A stretch of 49,445 nucleotides of DNA from Filifactor villosus. Lineage in GTDB: Bacteria > Bacillota > Clostridia > Peptostreptococcales > Filifactoraceae. The position numbers and the translations under genes were made by a program. Position 1 is the stretch's first letter, and every line of letters starts with the position of its first letter. The stretch lies in the NCBI RefSeq assembly GCF_042652965.1, contig NZ_JBHSHL010000015.1, positions 1 to 49,445 on the forward strand, given 5' to 3'. The notes below the pieces were generated by a model. The model was not told the origin of the DNA. It saw nothing but the letters and a program-made list of their open reading frames with translations, and made no database searches. Below, piece by piece: positions 26,005 to 33,750 of the stretch.

Positions 26005-27166
26005 CGAAATGGAAAAATTGTTGCTGGAAGAAGAACAGAATTATGAAGAGGTGTACAAAGGTTCAATTGTAAAAGGATATGTAGAGAGGGTAAAACCCGA
26101 CTCTTATTATATCACTTTGAACTACAAGACGGATGGAGTTCTTCCCAAGACAGAAATGAACGGGGATGAAGAACTTCAGGTAGGAGACGAGGTTTCTCTT
26201 GAAGTCATTAAGATCGACAAAAACACTGGTGAAATTATCCTTTCCAAGAAGAGGTTGGATGCCTTCAAGGCGTGGGATGATTTGGAGATCGGCAAGATCA
26301 TTGATGTAAAGGTAGCTGAAATTGGAAACAAAGGACTCATCGCAAAATACAAAAACTCCATCAAAGGCTTTATTCCGCTAAGTCATGTAGCAAACAAATT
26401 TGTGAAAGACGAAGACTTGCAAGAGTTCCAAAACATGGAATTCCAAACGGAAATTATTGACGTAGAACCGAGAAAGAGAAGATTGATCCTCTCCAGAAAG
26501 AATATCCTGGCTAGAGAAGAAGCAGCCAAGAGAGAAGAGTTTATCAAGAATCTGGAGATCGGAAATGTATATAAGGGTATTGTTCGTGATATCAAGAATT
26601 ACGGAATGTTCGTTGACCTGGGTGCGATGACAGGCTTGGTTCACATCAGCGAGTTGTCCTGGAACAGAAGAGATAAGATCGAGCAGCTTTACTCGATCGG
26701 CGACGAGGTTGAAGTAAAGGTCGTAGAGTTCGATCCTGAAAAGCAAAGACTGTCTTTGAGCGTGAAGGCGCTTCAGAGAGATCCGTTTGAAGTGTTCCAA
26801 GAAAACACGAAGGTGGATGATATCGTAGAGTGTACGGTAAAAAACATCAAAGAATACGGAGTATTTGTGAAATTGAATGAGGACGTGGACGGATTTATCC
26901 ATATTTCCAACCTTTCTTCTTCCTATGTCAAAAACCCTGCTGAAATCGTAAATCAGGGAGATCGTTTGACAGCGAAGATTATCAGCATCAATCCTGAAAC
27001 ACAAAAGATTGAGCTCACCTTGAACCTCAACGAAGATCAGGAAGAAGTAGTGGAAGGACCCGATGCACAGTCGGTATCGGAAGAAGATATTGCAGAGGCG
27101 TCTGTAAGCGAAAACATCGAGGTTTCGGAAGAAGTTGCTGAAGAAACACCGGTAGATGCGGAATAA
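25997..27166 (+). CDS. rpsA: S1 RNA-binding domain protein (ribosomal protein S1-like, four S1 repeats)
   Basis: A 389-residue protein with four successive S1 domains (approximately residues 14-85, 95-165, 180-255 and 265-340). The third and fourth are the most canonical: KNYGMFVDLGAMTGLVHISE and KEYGVFVKLNEDVDGFIHIS. A Glu/Val-rich acidic tail follows. Four repeats are typical of the Firmicute YpfD-type S1 homologue rather than the six-repeat S1 of Gram-negatives, so a role in mRNA binding is inferred. ATG 25997 has AAGGAG upstream and overlaps the ispH stop; an upstream in-frame start would run through ispH. The gene ends at a terminator. Confidence 0.93.
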   Translation: MSSEMEKLLLEEEQNYEEVYKGSIVKGYVERVKPDSYYITLNYKTDGVLPKTEMNGDEELQVGDEVSLEVIKIDKNTGEIILSKKRLDAFKAWDDLEIGKIIDVKVAEIGNKGLIAKYKNSIKGFIPLSHVANKFVKDEDLQEFQNMEFQTEIIDVEPRKRRLILSRKNILAREEAAKREEFIKNLEIGNVYKGIVRDIKNYGMFVDLGAMTGLVHISELSWNRRDKIEQLYSIGDEVEVKVVEFDPEKQRLSLSVKALQRDPFEVFQENTKVDDIVECTVKNIKEYGVFVKLNEDVDGFIHISNLSSSYVKNPAEIVNQGDRLTAKIISINPETQKIELTLNLNEDQEEVVEGPDAQSVSEEDIAEASVSENIEVSEEVAEETPVDAE

Positions 27167-27222
27167 GTTGTTTCGAAAGAAACGGGAGAACTTATATTCC
27201 ATCGGGAATGTATGTAAGTCAC

Positions 27223-27255
27223 AGAAGGCGGAAGATCATCCGTCTTCTTTTTTTG
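27223..27255 (+). terminator. Intrinsic terminator after the S1-protein gene
   Basis: AGAAGGCGGA paired with TCCGTCTTCT (one G-U), loop of about six bases, followed by a run of Ts. Confidence 0.85.
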
Positions 27256-27280
27256 TCCAAGATTTAAACATTGAGGATCT

Positions 27281-27395
27281 TATACTATTCTCCAATAGAA
27301 GCATGGATATATCCTTTTTTCAACTTACGAAAAATCGGTTTATCTTCTACGGGTCACAGATTATTTATATCTACAACTCAAAGGAAGAATCGTAT
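27281..27395 (+). repeat. MITE-like repeat, family 1, copy B
   Basis: A 115-base unit starting TATACTATTCTCCAATAGAA and ending GAAGAATCGTAT. The two ends form an imperfect inverted repeat of about 13 bases. Its first 89 bases are identical to copy C, which follows directly in tandem. Confidence 0.85.
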
Positions 27396-27509
27396 TATAC
27401 TATTCTCCAATAGAAGCATGGATATATCCTTTTTTCAACTTACGAAAAATCGGTTTATCTTCTACGGGTCACAGATCGTTTATATCCATAATTTAAATGA
27501 CAACAGTAT
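27396..27509 (+). repeat. MITE-like repeat, family 1, copy C
   Basis: The tandem neighbour of copy B. It is identical to B for the first 89 bases and differs in the last 25, where it reads CGTTTATATCC as copy A nearly does (CGTTTATGTCC). This suggests unequal exchange or separate insertion rather than a simple duplication. Confidence 0.85.
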
Positions 27510-27600
27510 TATACTATCCTCCGATAGAGGTGTGGTTGTATCCGTGTCTGCAAGCATCAACATCTATTTTATCGACCATAGAAAGACATTGATAGCAATC
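27510..27600 (+). repeat. MITE-like repeat, family 1, degenerate copy D
   Basis: Begins TATACTATCCTCCGATAGAG, matching the family start at most positions, then diverges quickly. It is probably an old or 3'-truncated copy. Confidence 0.5.
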
Positions 27601-27799
27601 ATTTAAGCGGATAAACAGTACTATACCGCAGTTTTTTTGATACCGTTATCGGCTGTTGATAGAGTTGTCCGGTATTCTACGGAAGATGAAATTTTTTGCG
27701 TTTACGGATATGGGTAGGATAACATTTCGATTGAATGAGAGTTACGTATATCACATCTGTTTTAATCGAAGTATACAGGAAATAAGATACGTTCAAAAA

Positions 27800-27945
27800 C
27801 CTCCTTCCGCCTGTATATTGACGAGGGCTCGTTTTGATGGTAGTATTACTGTATGAGAAACTATCGGAAAAAGGTGAAAAGCCTTTACAGCCCCCGCTAC
27901 TGTAAGAAACTCTTTGTTTCCAAGTCAGACCTTATAGTTCCAGAT
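27800..27945 (+). promoter_or_regulatory. Cobalamin riboswitch (B12 aptamer)
   Basis: The conserved core is clear: GGTGAAAAGCC followed by the B12 box AGCCCCCGCTACTGTAAG, and then CCAAGTCAGACC. The upstream TATCGGAAAA also fits. The outer limits are approximate because I could not fold the P1 stem by hand. Adenosylcobalamin binding is expected to lower expression of the downstream cobalamin operon. The 27601-27799 stretch before it has no recognised gene and presumably holds the promoter. Confidence 0.9.
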
Positions 27946-27990
27946 TATATATTTTCGGGTGGGAAAAGAAGACGATATCGGATTGTAATT

Positions 27991-28012
27991 GGGCTCGAAG
28001 GAGTCCTTTTTT
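27991..28012 (+). terminator. Riboswitch-linked intrinsic terminator before cbiA
   Basis: GGGCTC paired with GAGTCC (one G-U) around a GAAG loop, followed by TTTTTTG. It lies between the aptamer and the cbiA ribosome binding site, so the riboswitch probably works by transcription attenuation. Confidence 0.75.
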
Positions 28013-28036
28013 GTTGTGATCGGAAAGGAGACTTGC

Positions 28037-29410
28037 TTGAAAAAAATAATGTTTGCAGGTGTCAGCAGCTCGTCGGGAAAGACAACGATCGTATCGGCCT
28101 TGATGAGGCTGCTTAAAAGAAGAAATTATAAGGTTGCACCCTATAAGGTGGGACCGGACTATATAGATCCCTCCTTCCATGAAAAGGCTTGTGGGCAGCT
28201 CTCTCGCAACTTGGATGAATTCATGCTTGACAAGGAGGAGTTGAGGTACCTCTTTGCAGGGAGGAAGGATGTTGCGGACATCCAAGTGATCGAAGGAGTA
28301 ATGGGACTCTACGACGGATACGGCTATCGGATCGATTATTGCAGTACGGCAAGTATGGCCAAGATCTTGGACTGCAAGGTCATCCTGATCTTGGATGCAA
28401 AGAGTCTTGCGGGTTCTGCGGCCGCTACGGTTCTGGGTTACAGAGACTTGGATAAGGATGTTCGGATCGGAGGAGTCATTGTCAACAACGTATCGTCGCA
28501 AAGCCACTATCAAATTTTGAAGAGGGCAATCGAAGGCTATACGGGAGTACCGGTTCTCGGAAGGATCCCGCCTAACAAAAGCTTTGCCCTTCCATCCAGA
28601 CACCTCGGCCTGATACCGGGCTGTGAGCTCGATGAGTTAGATTCCATGTTTAATATGATGGCGGATGTGGTGGAAGAATATGTCGATGTGGAGAAGATCC
28701 TTGAACTCGCCGAATTTTCTGAGCTTTCCTATGATGAGAAGAGGAGGAGCGGTGTCAGAAATATCACGGACGTCAAGCTGGCTCTTGCCAGGGACAAGGC
28801 CTTTCATTTCTATTATGAGGACAGTTTGGAACTGCTTCGCTATATGGGGGTGGAATTGGTAGAGTTCAGCCCTCTTGGAGACGCTGCTCTGCCGAACTGT
28901 GACGGAGTCTTCCTGGGGGGTGGTTTTCCCGAAGTCTTTGCAAAGGAGTTGGAGGCAAATCGTTCCATGAGGGAGAGTATCCGGCGTTTCGGAGAAGACG
29001 GCGGGGTGATTTACGCGGAGTGCGGAGGACTGATGTATTTGGGGACCTCCCTCCTGGATCAGGAGCGTTATGAGTATGAGATGGTAGGACTTTTGGACGG
29101 GAAAAGCGTAATGAAGGATCGCCTGCAACGTTTCGGATACTGTCAGGGAACTGCAAAGAGGGAAGTTGTGATCGCAAAGTGCGAAGAAGAGGTGAGGGGA
29201 CATGAGTTCCATTACTCGGACTTTGAAACGGATCTGCAAGGGGTCTTCAAGATGCAGAAGTATCAGGACGGAACACTGCTTCGTGAGTGGGAAGGGGGCT
29301 TTGCGTACAAGAATGTACTCGGCACCTACCTCCACTCTCATTTTTGCAGCAACTATAAACTTGCATTGAATTTGATAAGAACGATCGAGCAAAACAGGAG
29401 AGTCAGATGA
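28037..29410 (+). CDS. cbiA: Cobyrinate a,c-diamide synthase
   Basis: A 457-residue glutamine- and ATP-dependent amidase that amidates the a and c side chains of cobyrinate. The N-terminal dethiobiotin-synthetase-like domain has FAGVSSSSGKTTIVSAL (P-loop) and PYKVGPDYIDPSFH. The C-terminal glutamine amidotransferase domain has the nucleophile Cys in IYAECGGLMYLG and the His in LGTYLHSHF. TTG 28037 is the start, because AAAGGAG is just upstream; an earlier in-frame start would run into the terminator stem. It is the first gene after the cobalamin riboswitch and overlaps cbiB by four bases. Confidence 0.96.
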   Translation: MKKIMFAGVSSSSGKTTIVSALMRLLKRRNYKVAPYKVGPDYIDPSFHEKACGQLSRNLDEFMLDKEELRYLFAGRKDVADIQVIEGVMGLYDGYGYRIDYCSTASMAKILDCKVILILDAKSLAGSAAATVLGYRDLDKDVRIGGVIVNNVSSQSHYQILKRAIEGYTGVPVLGRIPPNKSFALPSRHLGLIPGCELDELDSMFNMMADVVEEYVDVEKILELAEFSELSYDEKRRSGVRNITDVKLALARDKAFHFYYEDSLELLRYMGVELVEFSPLGDAALPNCDGVFLGGGFPEVFAKELEANRSMRESIRRFGEDGGVIYAECGGLMYLGTSLLDQERYEYEMVGLLDGKSVMKDRLQRFGYCQGTAKREVVIAKCEEEVRGHEFHYSDFETDLQGVFKMQKYQDGTLLREWEGGFAYKNVLGTYLHSHFCSNYKLALNLIRTIEQNRRVR

Positions 29411-30372
29411 CGGGAACGGTAGCCTACTCTCTTTTGATAGCGACGCTGATAGACTTTGTGCTCGGAGATCCCTATTGGTTTCCTCACCCCGTCATCATGA
29501 TGGGGCGCCTGATCCGTTTCACGGAGAAGAGGGTGAGGAGGAGCTTTGCGAAGAATAAGGTTTTGGGAGGATGTGTCCTTTGGTTCGTTGTGGTCGGATC
29601 CTCCTTCGCAACGGTGTTTTGGGCAATCAGACTTGCAGGGAAGATCAGTCCTCTGCTTGCCTTTTCTATGCAGACCCTGTTGATGTGGAACTGTATCAGC
29701 ACCAAGTGTTTGGCAGTCGAGGCCGAGAAGGTGGGATCCGCAGTCCGTAGGGGGGATCTGAACTTGAGCAGGACCCGTATCTCCTATTTGGTGGGAAGGG
29801 ACACGACCGAGCTTTCCTTTGCCGAGATTTTGAGGGCAACGGTCGAGACCGTGGCGGAGAACACTGTGGACGGAACGATCGCGCCGATGTTTTTTGCAGT
29901 TCTGGGAGGTGCACCGCTCATGGTTGCCTATAAAGCCTGCAACACCTTGGATTCGATGGTGGGATATAAGAACGAGGACTATATCGAGCTGGGGAGGGCC
30001 TCGGCTCTGATCGACGATCTGGTCAACCTTATACCCGCCAGGGTTTCGATTGCTCTGATCGCCCTCTCCGCTCCCTTGGTCGGACTGAACGCCAAAGAGG
30101 CTTGGAGGATAGGTCTGAGAGATAGGAAGAACCACTTGAGCCCCAACTCCGCCCATGCGGAAGCGGCCTTTGCCGGAGCTCTGGGGGTCCGGCTCGGAGG
30201 TACCAACGTGTACTTCGGGAAAAAGGTGGAGAAACCTACGATCGGTGACGCTGTCAAAGAGCTGGAAGCGGAAGATATTTCAAGGAGCAACAGACTGCTC
30301 TTTGCCACAACGATCACTACGCTGCTCCTCTTTCTGCTCTTGAGGGAAATAGGGATGAAAATCGTAGGATAA
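29407..30372 (+). CDS. cbiB: Adenosylcobinamide-phosphate synthase CbiB
   Basis: A 321-residue integral membrane protein that attaches aminopropanol phosphate (or aminopropanol) to adenosylcobyric acid. Signatures include DFVLGDPYWFPHPVIMMGRL near the N-terminus and TVETVAENTVDGTIAPMFFA. ACNTLDSMVGYKNEDYIELG and HLSPNSAHAEAAFAGALGVR follow. Several hydrophobic segments are present, one at the very C-terminus. The start overlaps the cbiA stop (ATGA). It is called CobD in the aerobic nomenclature, not to be confused with the decarboxylase at 31113. Confidence 0.95.
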   Translation: MTGTVAYSLLIATLIDFVLGDPYWFPHPVIMMGRLIRFTEKRVRRSFAKNKVLGGCVLWFVVVGSSFATVFWAIRLAGKISPLLAFSMQTLLMWNCISTKCLAVEAEKVGSAVRRGDLNLSRTRISYLVGRDTTELSFAEILRATVETVAENTVDGTIAPMFFAVLGGAPLMVAYKACNTLDSMVGYKNEDYIELGRASALIDDLVNLIPARVSIALIALSAPLVGLNAKEAWRIGLRDRKNHLSPNSAHAEAAFAGALGVRLGGTNVYFGKKVEKPTIGDAVKELEAEDISRSNRLLFATTITTLLLFLLLREIGMKIVG

Positions 30373-30376
30373 GGCA

Positions 30377-30480
30377 ATACCGTATAATTCGAAAAATCGG
30401 AATAAAATTAATGTTGTATGAATGATGAACTTCTTAAAAACTCGATTTGCTAAACGTTCATATTTTGTAAAGAAAACACT
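30377..30480 (+). repeat. Degenerate repeat, family 2, copy b
   Basis: Starts ATACCGTATAATTCGAAAAA. It aligns over about 100 bases with 30511-30620 and, more weakly, with 21219-21322. It lies just after cbiB in a 740-base gene-free region. Confidence 0.6.
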
Positions 30481-30510
30481 GTATAATTCAAAAAAATAGT
30501 AGATAGGGTG

Positions 30511-30620
30511 ATACCGCATAATTCGAAAAATCATCGTAAAACCTATTTTGTACGAAGGATGAAATTCTTGGAAACACTGATATAACAAACTTTTGTGTTT
30601 TATAAAATCGAAGGAAAATC
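30511..30620 (+). repeat. Degenerate repeat, family 2, copy c
   Basis: Starts ATACCGCATAATTCGAAAAA, 134 bases after copy b. The short piece GTATAATTCAAAAAAATAG at 30481 between the two looks like a third, truncated start of the same unit. Confidence 0.6.
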
Positions 30621-30686
30621 GGAAGTTTGGCTTTGTTCGGGATTTCCTTAGTTTTTTGAACAAGTCCATTCCTGAAAATATGTATT

Positions 30687-30803
30687 TATACTATTTTTCC
30701 TTTGAGTTGTGGATATAAACAATCTGTGACCATAGAAGATAAAGAGATTTTTCGCAGGTTGAAAAAAACCGATATATCAATACATCTATTGAATAATAGT
30801 ATT
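30687..30803 (-). repeat. MITE-like repeat, family 1, copy E (inverted)
   Basis: On the - strand it reads AATACTATTATTCAATAGAT, then a body close to copies A-C (CGAAAAATC...TTTATCTTCTATGG.TCACAGATTGTTTATATCCACAACTCAAAGG), and ends AAAATAGTATA. Copies thus occur in both orientations on either side of the cbiA-cbiB pair. Confidence 0.8.
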
Positions 30804-30969
30804 AGAAGGGTTTTTATACTTCGTGAAACTAAAGGGAAAGTCATTTTGTGTCTTTGTTTAGGGGTTCCCAAATCCGAAGAAACAACAGCAGGGGTTTGAT
30901 TTTGTACGGTGTTTCCTGATAAAAAATCGGGAGAAACTCGATACAAAACTTTTTTAGAGCAGATCTATA

Positions 30970-31005
30970 CAGGTATCTGATCGGGGTGTGGAACTGCCCG
31001 AAACC
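30970..31005 (+). promoter_or_regulatory. Stem-loop in the leader of the cobD-pduX-cbi operon
   Basis: CAGGT...CGGG, an 11-base loop, then CCCG.AACCTG: two stacked helices of five and four base pairs. It has no T-run after it, so it is not a plain terminator. Together with the repeats it fills the 30373-31112 gap. No sure promoter was identified there. Confidence 0.45.
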
Positions 31006-31112
31006 TGCAGACAGAAAAAAGTGTTTCAAAAGCTGTAATAGACAGGTGGTTGATACAAGAGTTCAAACGGATACCGGCATTAAAGACGGGGGCGCAAGAA
31101 AAGGAGGTTGAA

Positions 31113-32198
31113 ATGAGGGAGAAGGGTCATGGAGCGGATTTGGTTGCGGTCGCTCGAAAGTACGGGATGGACAAGGAAAGTTTGAAGGACTTCAGCTCGA
31201 ATGTCAATATCTTCCGCTCCGAAAAGATTCGGGAGTATCTGAAGGAGTTCGATATAGAGAGTCTGTTCCGCTATCCCGACATTCATCATACCGACTTGAG
31301 GCAGACCTTGGCTCTGAGGTATGAGGTCAACGAGGAGGAAGTCGTTGTCGGAAACGGTGCGACGGAGCTCATCTATCTTATCGCAAGAGATCCGCGTTTT
31401 CAACGTATAGGGGTTTGGCAACCTTCTTTTACGGAGTATGAGAGGGCGATCGAAAGCTGCGGCAAGGAGGCGGTCCCCCTGTATTACAACGGAAACTTCG
31501 ACTTGGACGGGAGGTATTTCTCCGCCTTGGAGGATCTCGACCTCGTTTTTATCTGCAATCCCAACAATCCGAACGGCAGGCTCAAGCATATCGGAGACTT
31601 CGCAAACCTCTGTAAAGCTCTAGGGGTCGCCCTGTGTGTGGATGAGACCTTTATCGAGTTTTCGCACAGGGAGGAGGAATACAGCCTTCTGCCTCTGATA
31701 CGGACCCATCCGAACCTGATGGTGTTAAGGGCTTTGACCAAGTTTTATACCTTGGCGGGGCTTCGATTGGGCTACCTCTTCACTTCTCGGGACAACGCTT
31801 CCTCCCTTGCTTCCTTACAGGAACCCTGGACGGTCAATGCCCTCGCTTCGAAGCTGGTTTCCGTAGTATTTGACAGGGACTTTATTTCAAGGAGCAAGGA
31901 ATTTTATAGGGCGGAAACGGAGTTCGTGTATGCAAAACTTTCGCAGATCGAGGGATTGAATGTCTATCCCACCGATGTCAACTTCATCCTCTTTGAGCTT
32001 GAGAAGATGTCGGCGGCATCTTTGAAGGAAGACCTCCTTGTGAACCACCGCCTTCTGATTCGGGACTGTTCAAACTATAGGGGGCTGGGAGAAGGTTTTG
32101 TCAGAGTGAGCATCAAGGATCGAAGCGAAAATGAGAACCTGATCTCTGCCCTTTGCACGGAAGTTATGAAAGGAAGTTACGGAAGGGACCTCAGATGA
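31113..32198 (+). CDS. cobD: CobD-like L-threonine-phosphate decarboxylase (PLP aminotransferase fold)
   Basis: A 361-residue class I/II aminotransferase-fold protein. It begins MREKGHGADLVAVARKYGMD and has a DFSSNVN segment, both typical of threonine-phosphate decarboxylases. PLP-site motifs are GNGATELIYLIA, FICNPNNPNGRL and the lysine in RALTKFYTLAGLRLGYLF. It would make (R)-1-aminopropan-2-ol phosphate from threonine phosphate supplied by the pduX-like kinase next door. A histidinol-phosphate aminotransferase is the main alternative but is made unlikely by context. ATG 31113 has AAGGAGG upstream. It overlaps the next gene by four bases. Confidence 0.9.
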   Translation: MREKGHGADLVAVARKYGMDKESLKDFSSNVNIFRSEKIREYLKEFDIESLFRYPDIHHTDLRQTLALRYEVNEEEVVVGNGATELIYLIARDPRFQRIGVWQPSFTEYERAIESCGKEAVPLYYNGNFDLDGRYFSALEDLDLVFICNPNNPNGRLKHIGDFANLCKALGVALCVDETFIEFSHREEEYSLLPLIRTHPNLMVLRALTKFYTLAGLRLGYLFTSRDNASSLASLQEPWTVNALASKLVSVVFDRDFISRSKEFYRAETEFVYAKLSQIEGLNVYPTDVNFILFELEKMSAASLKEDLLVNHRLLIRDCSNYRGLGEGFVRVSIKDRSENENLISALCTEVMKGSYGRDLR

Positions 32199-33118
32199 AG
32201 AAGATATATTGTGCAAGCTGTCCCGGGACAGGAGGCGAATTGGTCCAGGGGATGAGGGAAGATGAGAGGGAGTACCTGGCGTCTTACTGCATCGGTCTGT
32301 ATTCGAAGGCCTACTTTGTGCGAAGAGGAAGTAAGGAGGAAGTACAGTGCAGATGCAGGGGGTTCGTTGCACGTCGAAAATCTTCCGAAATGAAGAGGAA
32401 GGTGCTGGAACTCTTCGGGTTTAAGTCTTTGGAGGTTGAAAACTACGAGGTGTATCTGGAAACGGACCTTCCTCTTGCCAAGGGACTTGCGAGTTCTACG
32501 GCGGACATAGGAGCGACGGCGGGAGCCTGTCTTGCCTTCCTGGGAGAAAAGCCGGAGACCGAAGAACTCTGCCGTTTGGCGGCGAAGATCGAACCCACGG
32601 ATGCCTCTTTTTTTCAAAACACCGTACTCTTCGACCCTTTGAAGGGAGAAGCGGTGGAAGAATTCGGTTTTTTGGAAGGGATGAAGTCTTTGATTCTCGT
32701 CCCCGACAAGAGCTTGGATACGGGGGAGTTGAGGAGACAAAGCGACTACTTTAGTAAGAAAAGGGAATGCCGGAAGGAGGTTTCCGGGCTTTTTTTTGAA
32801 TTAAAAAAGGCTTTTTCGGATAAGAATAGGAAGAAGGTGGCGGAATGTGCCATGAAGAGTGCCATTTTCAATCAGAGGATGGTGGAGACTCCACGCCTGT
32901 ATGAAATAGAAGAGATTGTACGTTTTTGTGGGGGATACGGGCTGAACATCTCTCACAGCGGAACGGCGGTCTGTCTCTTGCTTCCCTCTGTGATGTCGGA
33001 GGGGAAGCTCTTGGAGGATTTACGAAAAGAAGGGATATTGAGGTATTATACCTCTTATTACAGTGTGCCCGTAGTCAAGGGCGGAATTATGGAGGAGGAA
33101 GTATCGTGGATTATGTAA
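32195..33118 (+). CDS. pduX: GHMP-family L-threonine kinase, PduX-like
   Basis: A 307-residue GHMP-fold kinase. The N-terminus MKKIYCASCPGTGGELVQGM and the phosphate loop LPLAKGLASSTADIGATAG are characteristic of PduX proteins. A third motif near the C-terminus is LNISHSGTAVCLL. PduX phosphorylates L-threonine in the aminopropanol branch of cobalamin synthesis. The immediate upstream cobD-like gene uses the product, so the pairing is coherent. The start is the ATG overlapping the cobD stop. Confidence 0.9.
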   Translation: MKKIYCASCPGTGGELVQGMREDEREYLASYCIGLYSKAYFVRRGSKEEVQCRCRGFVARRKSSEMKRKVLELFGFKSLEVENYEVYLETDLPLAKGLASSTADIGATAGACLAFLGEKPETEELCRLAAKIEPTDASFFQNTVLFDPLKGEAVEEFGFLEGMKSLILVPDKSLDTGELRRQSDYFSKKRECRKEVSGLFFELKKAFSDKNRKKVAECAMKSAIFNQRMVETPRLYEIEEIVRFCGGYGLNISHSGTAVCLLLPSVMSEGKLLEDLRKEGILRYYTSYYSVPVVKGGIMEEEVSWIM

Positions 33119-33741
33119 AGCAGCCTATGAGGATAGAGGAGAAGAGTTTTGAGATCATCGATGAGATCGTCAAGCAGGAACATCCGAATTACAAGTTCAA
33201 CAACGAGTTTGAAGAACTTGTCATAAAGAGATGTATCCATACAGGAGCGGATTTTGATTACCTCTACAACCTGAAGTTTGCCAACGAGTTCGAGAAGAAC
33301 ATCAAGGAGGCCCTGCGTACCGGAGTTACCATTTATACGGATACGAAGATGGCCCTGTCGGGGATCAACAAGGTAGCTCTGCAGAAGTTGGGTTGTGAGG
33401 TGGTATGCCTGGTTGACGATGAAGAAGTCAAGCGGATGGCGAAGGAGGAAGGGATTACGCGCTCAATGGCGGCAGTCAAAAAGGCCCTTAGGGATGAGAA
33501 AGAGAAGGTCTTCGCCTTCGGCAATGCTCCGACCGCGATCTTTCAGCTTCTGGAAGAAGACTTCCAACCTAAGGTAAAAGCTGTCATCGGAGCTCCGGTG
33601 GGTTTCGTCGGAGCGAGCGAGTCCAAGCAGGCCCTGTTCGAATCCGCCTACCCCTGTGCGTCCGCCTTGGGAAGAAAGGGTGGAAGCAACATTGCCGCCG
33701 CAATCATGAATGCGGTGATGTACCAGTTGGTTGAGAGATAG
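33106..33741 (+). CDS. cbiC: Cobalt-precorrin-8 methylmutase
   Basis: A 211-residue enzyme that moves the C11 methyl group to C12, giving cobyrinate. MRIEEKSFEIIDEI and RCIHTGADFDYLYNL (with the catalytic His) are family signatures. TYTD-like IYTDTKMALSGINK and the C-terminal GAPVGFVGASESKQAL and GRKGGSNIAAAIMNA follow. I chose GTG 33106, preceded by GGAGGA and overlapping the pduX stop by 13 bases; ATG 33127 is a shorter alternative. Confidence 0.95.
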   Translation: MDYVKQPMRIEEKSFEIIDEIVKQEHPNYKFNNEFEELVIKRCIHTGADFDYLYNLKFANEFEKNIKEALRTGVTIYTDTKMALSGINKVALQKLGCEVVCLVDDEEVKRMAKEEGITRSMAAVKKALRDEKEKVFAFGNAPTAIFQLLEEDFQPKVKAVIGAPVGFVGASESKQALFESAYPCASALGRKGGSNIAAAIMNAVMYQLVER

Positions 33742-33750
33742 GAAAGGGTC

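Noticed and set aside
27281..27600. Tandem repeats considered as a CRISPR array
   Set aside because: The units are about 115 bases and abut without spacers, and no cas gene is nearby.
27271..27606. Small reading frame over the tandem repeats, giving a repeated peptide
   Set aside because: The peptide repeat only mirrors the DNA repeat. Units of 114-115 bases shift frame, and there is no consistent ribosome binding site.
30280..30669. 129-codon open frame on the - strand after cbiB
   Set aside because: It covers family-2 repeats and the antisense end of cbiB, and its Phe/Tyr/Ile-rich product is typical of translated AT-rich DNA.
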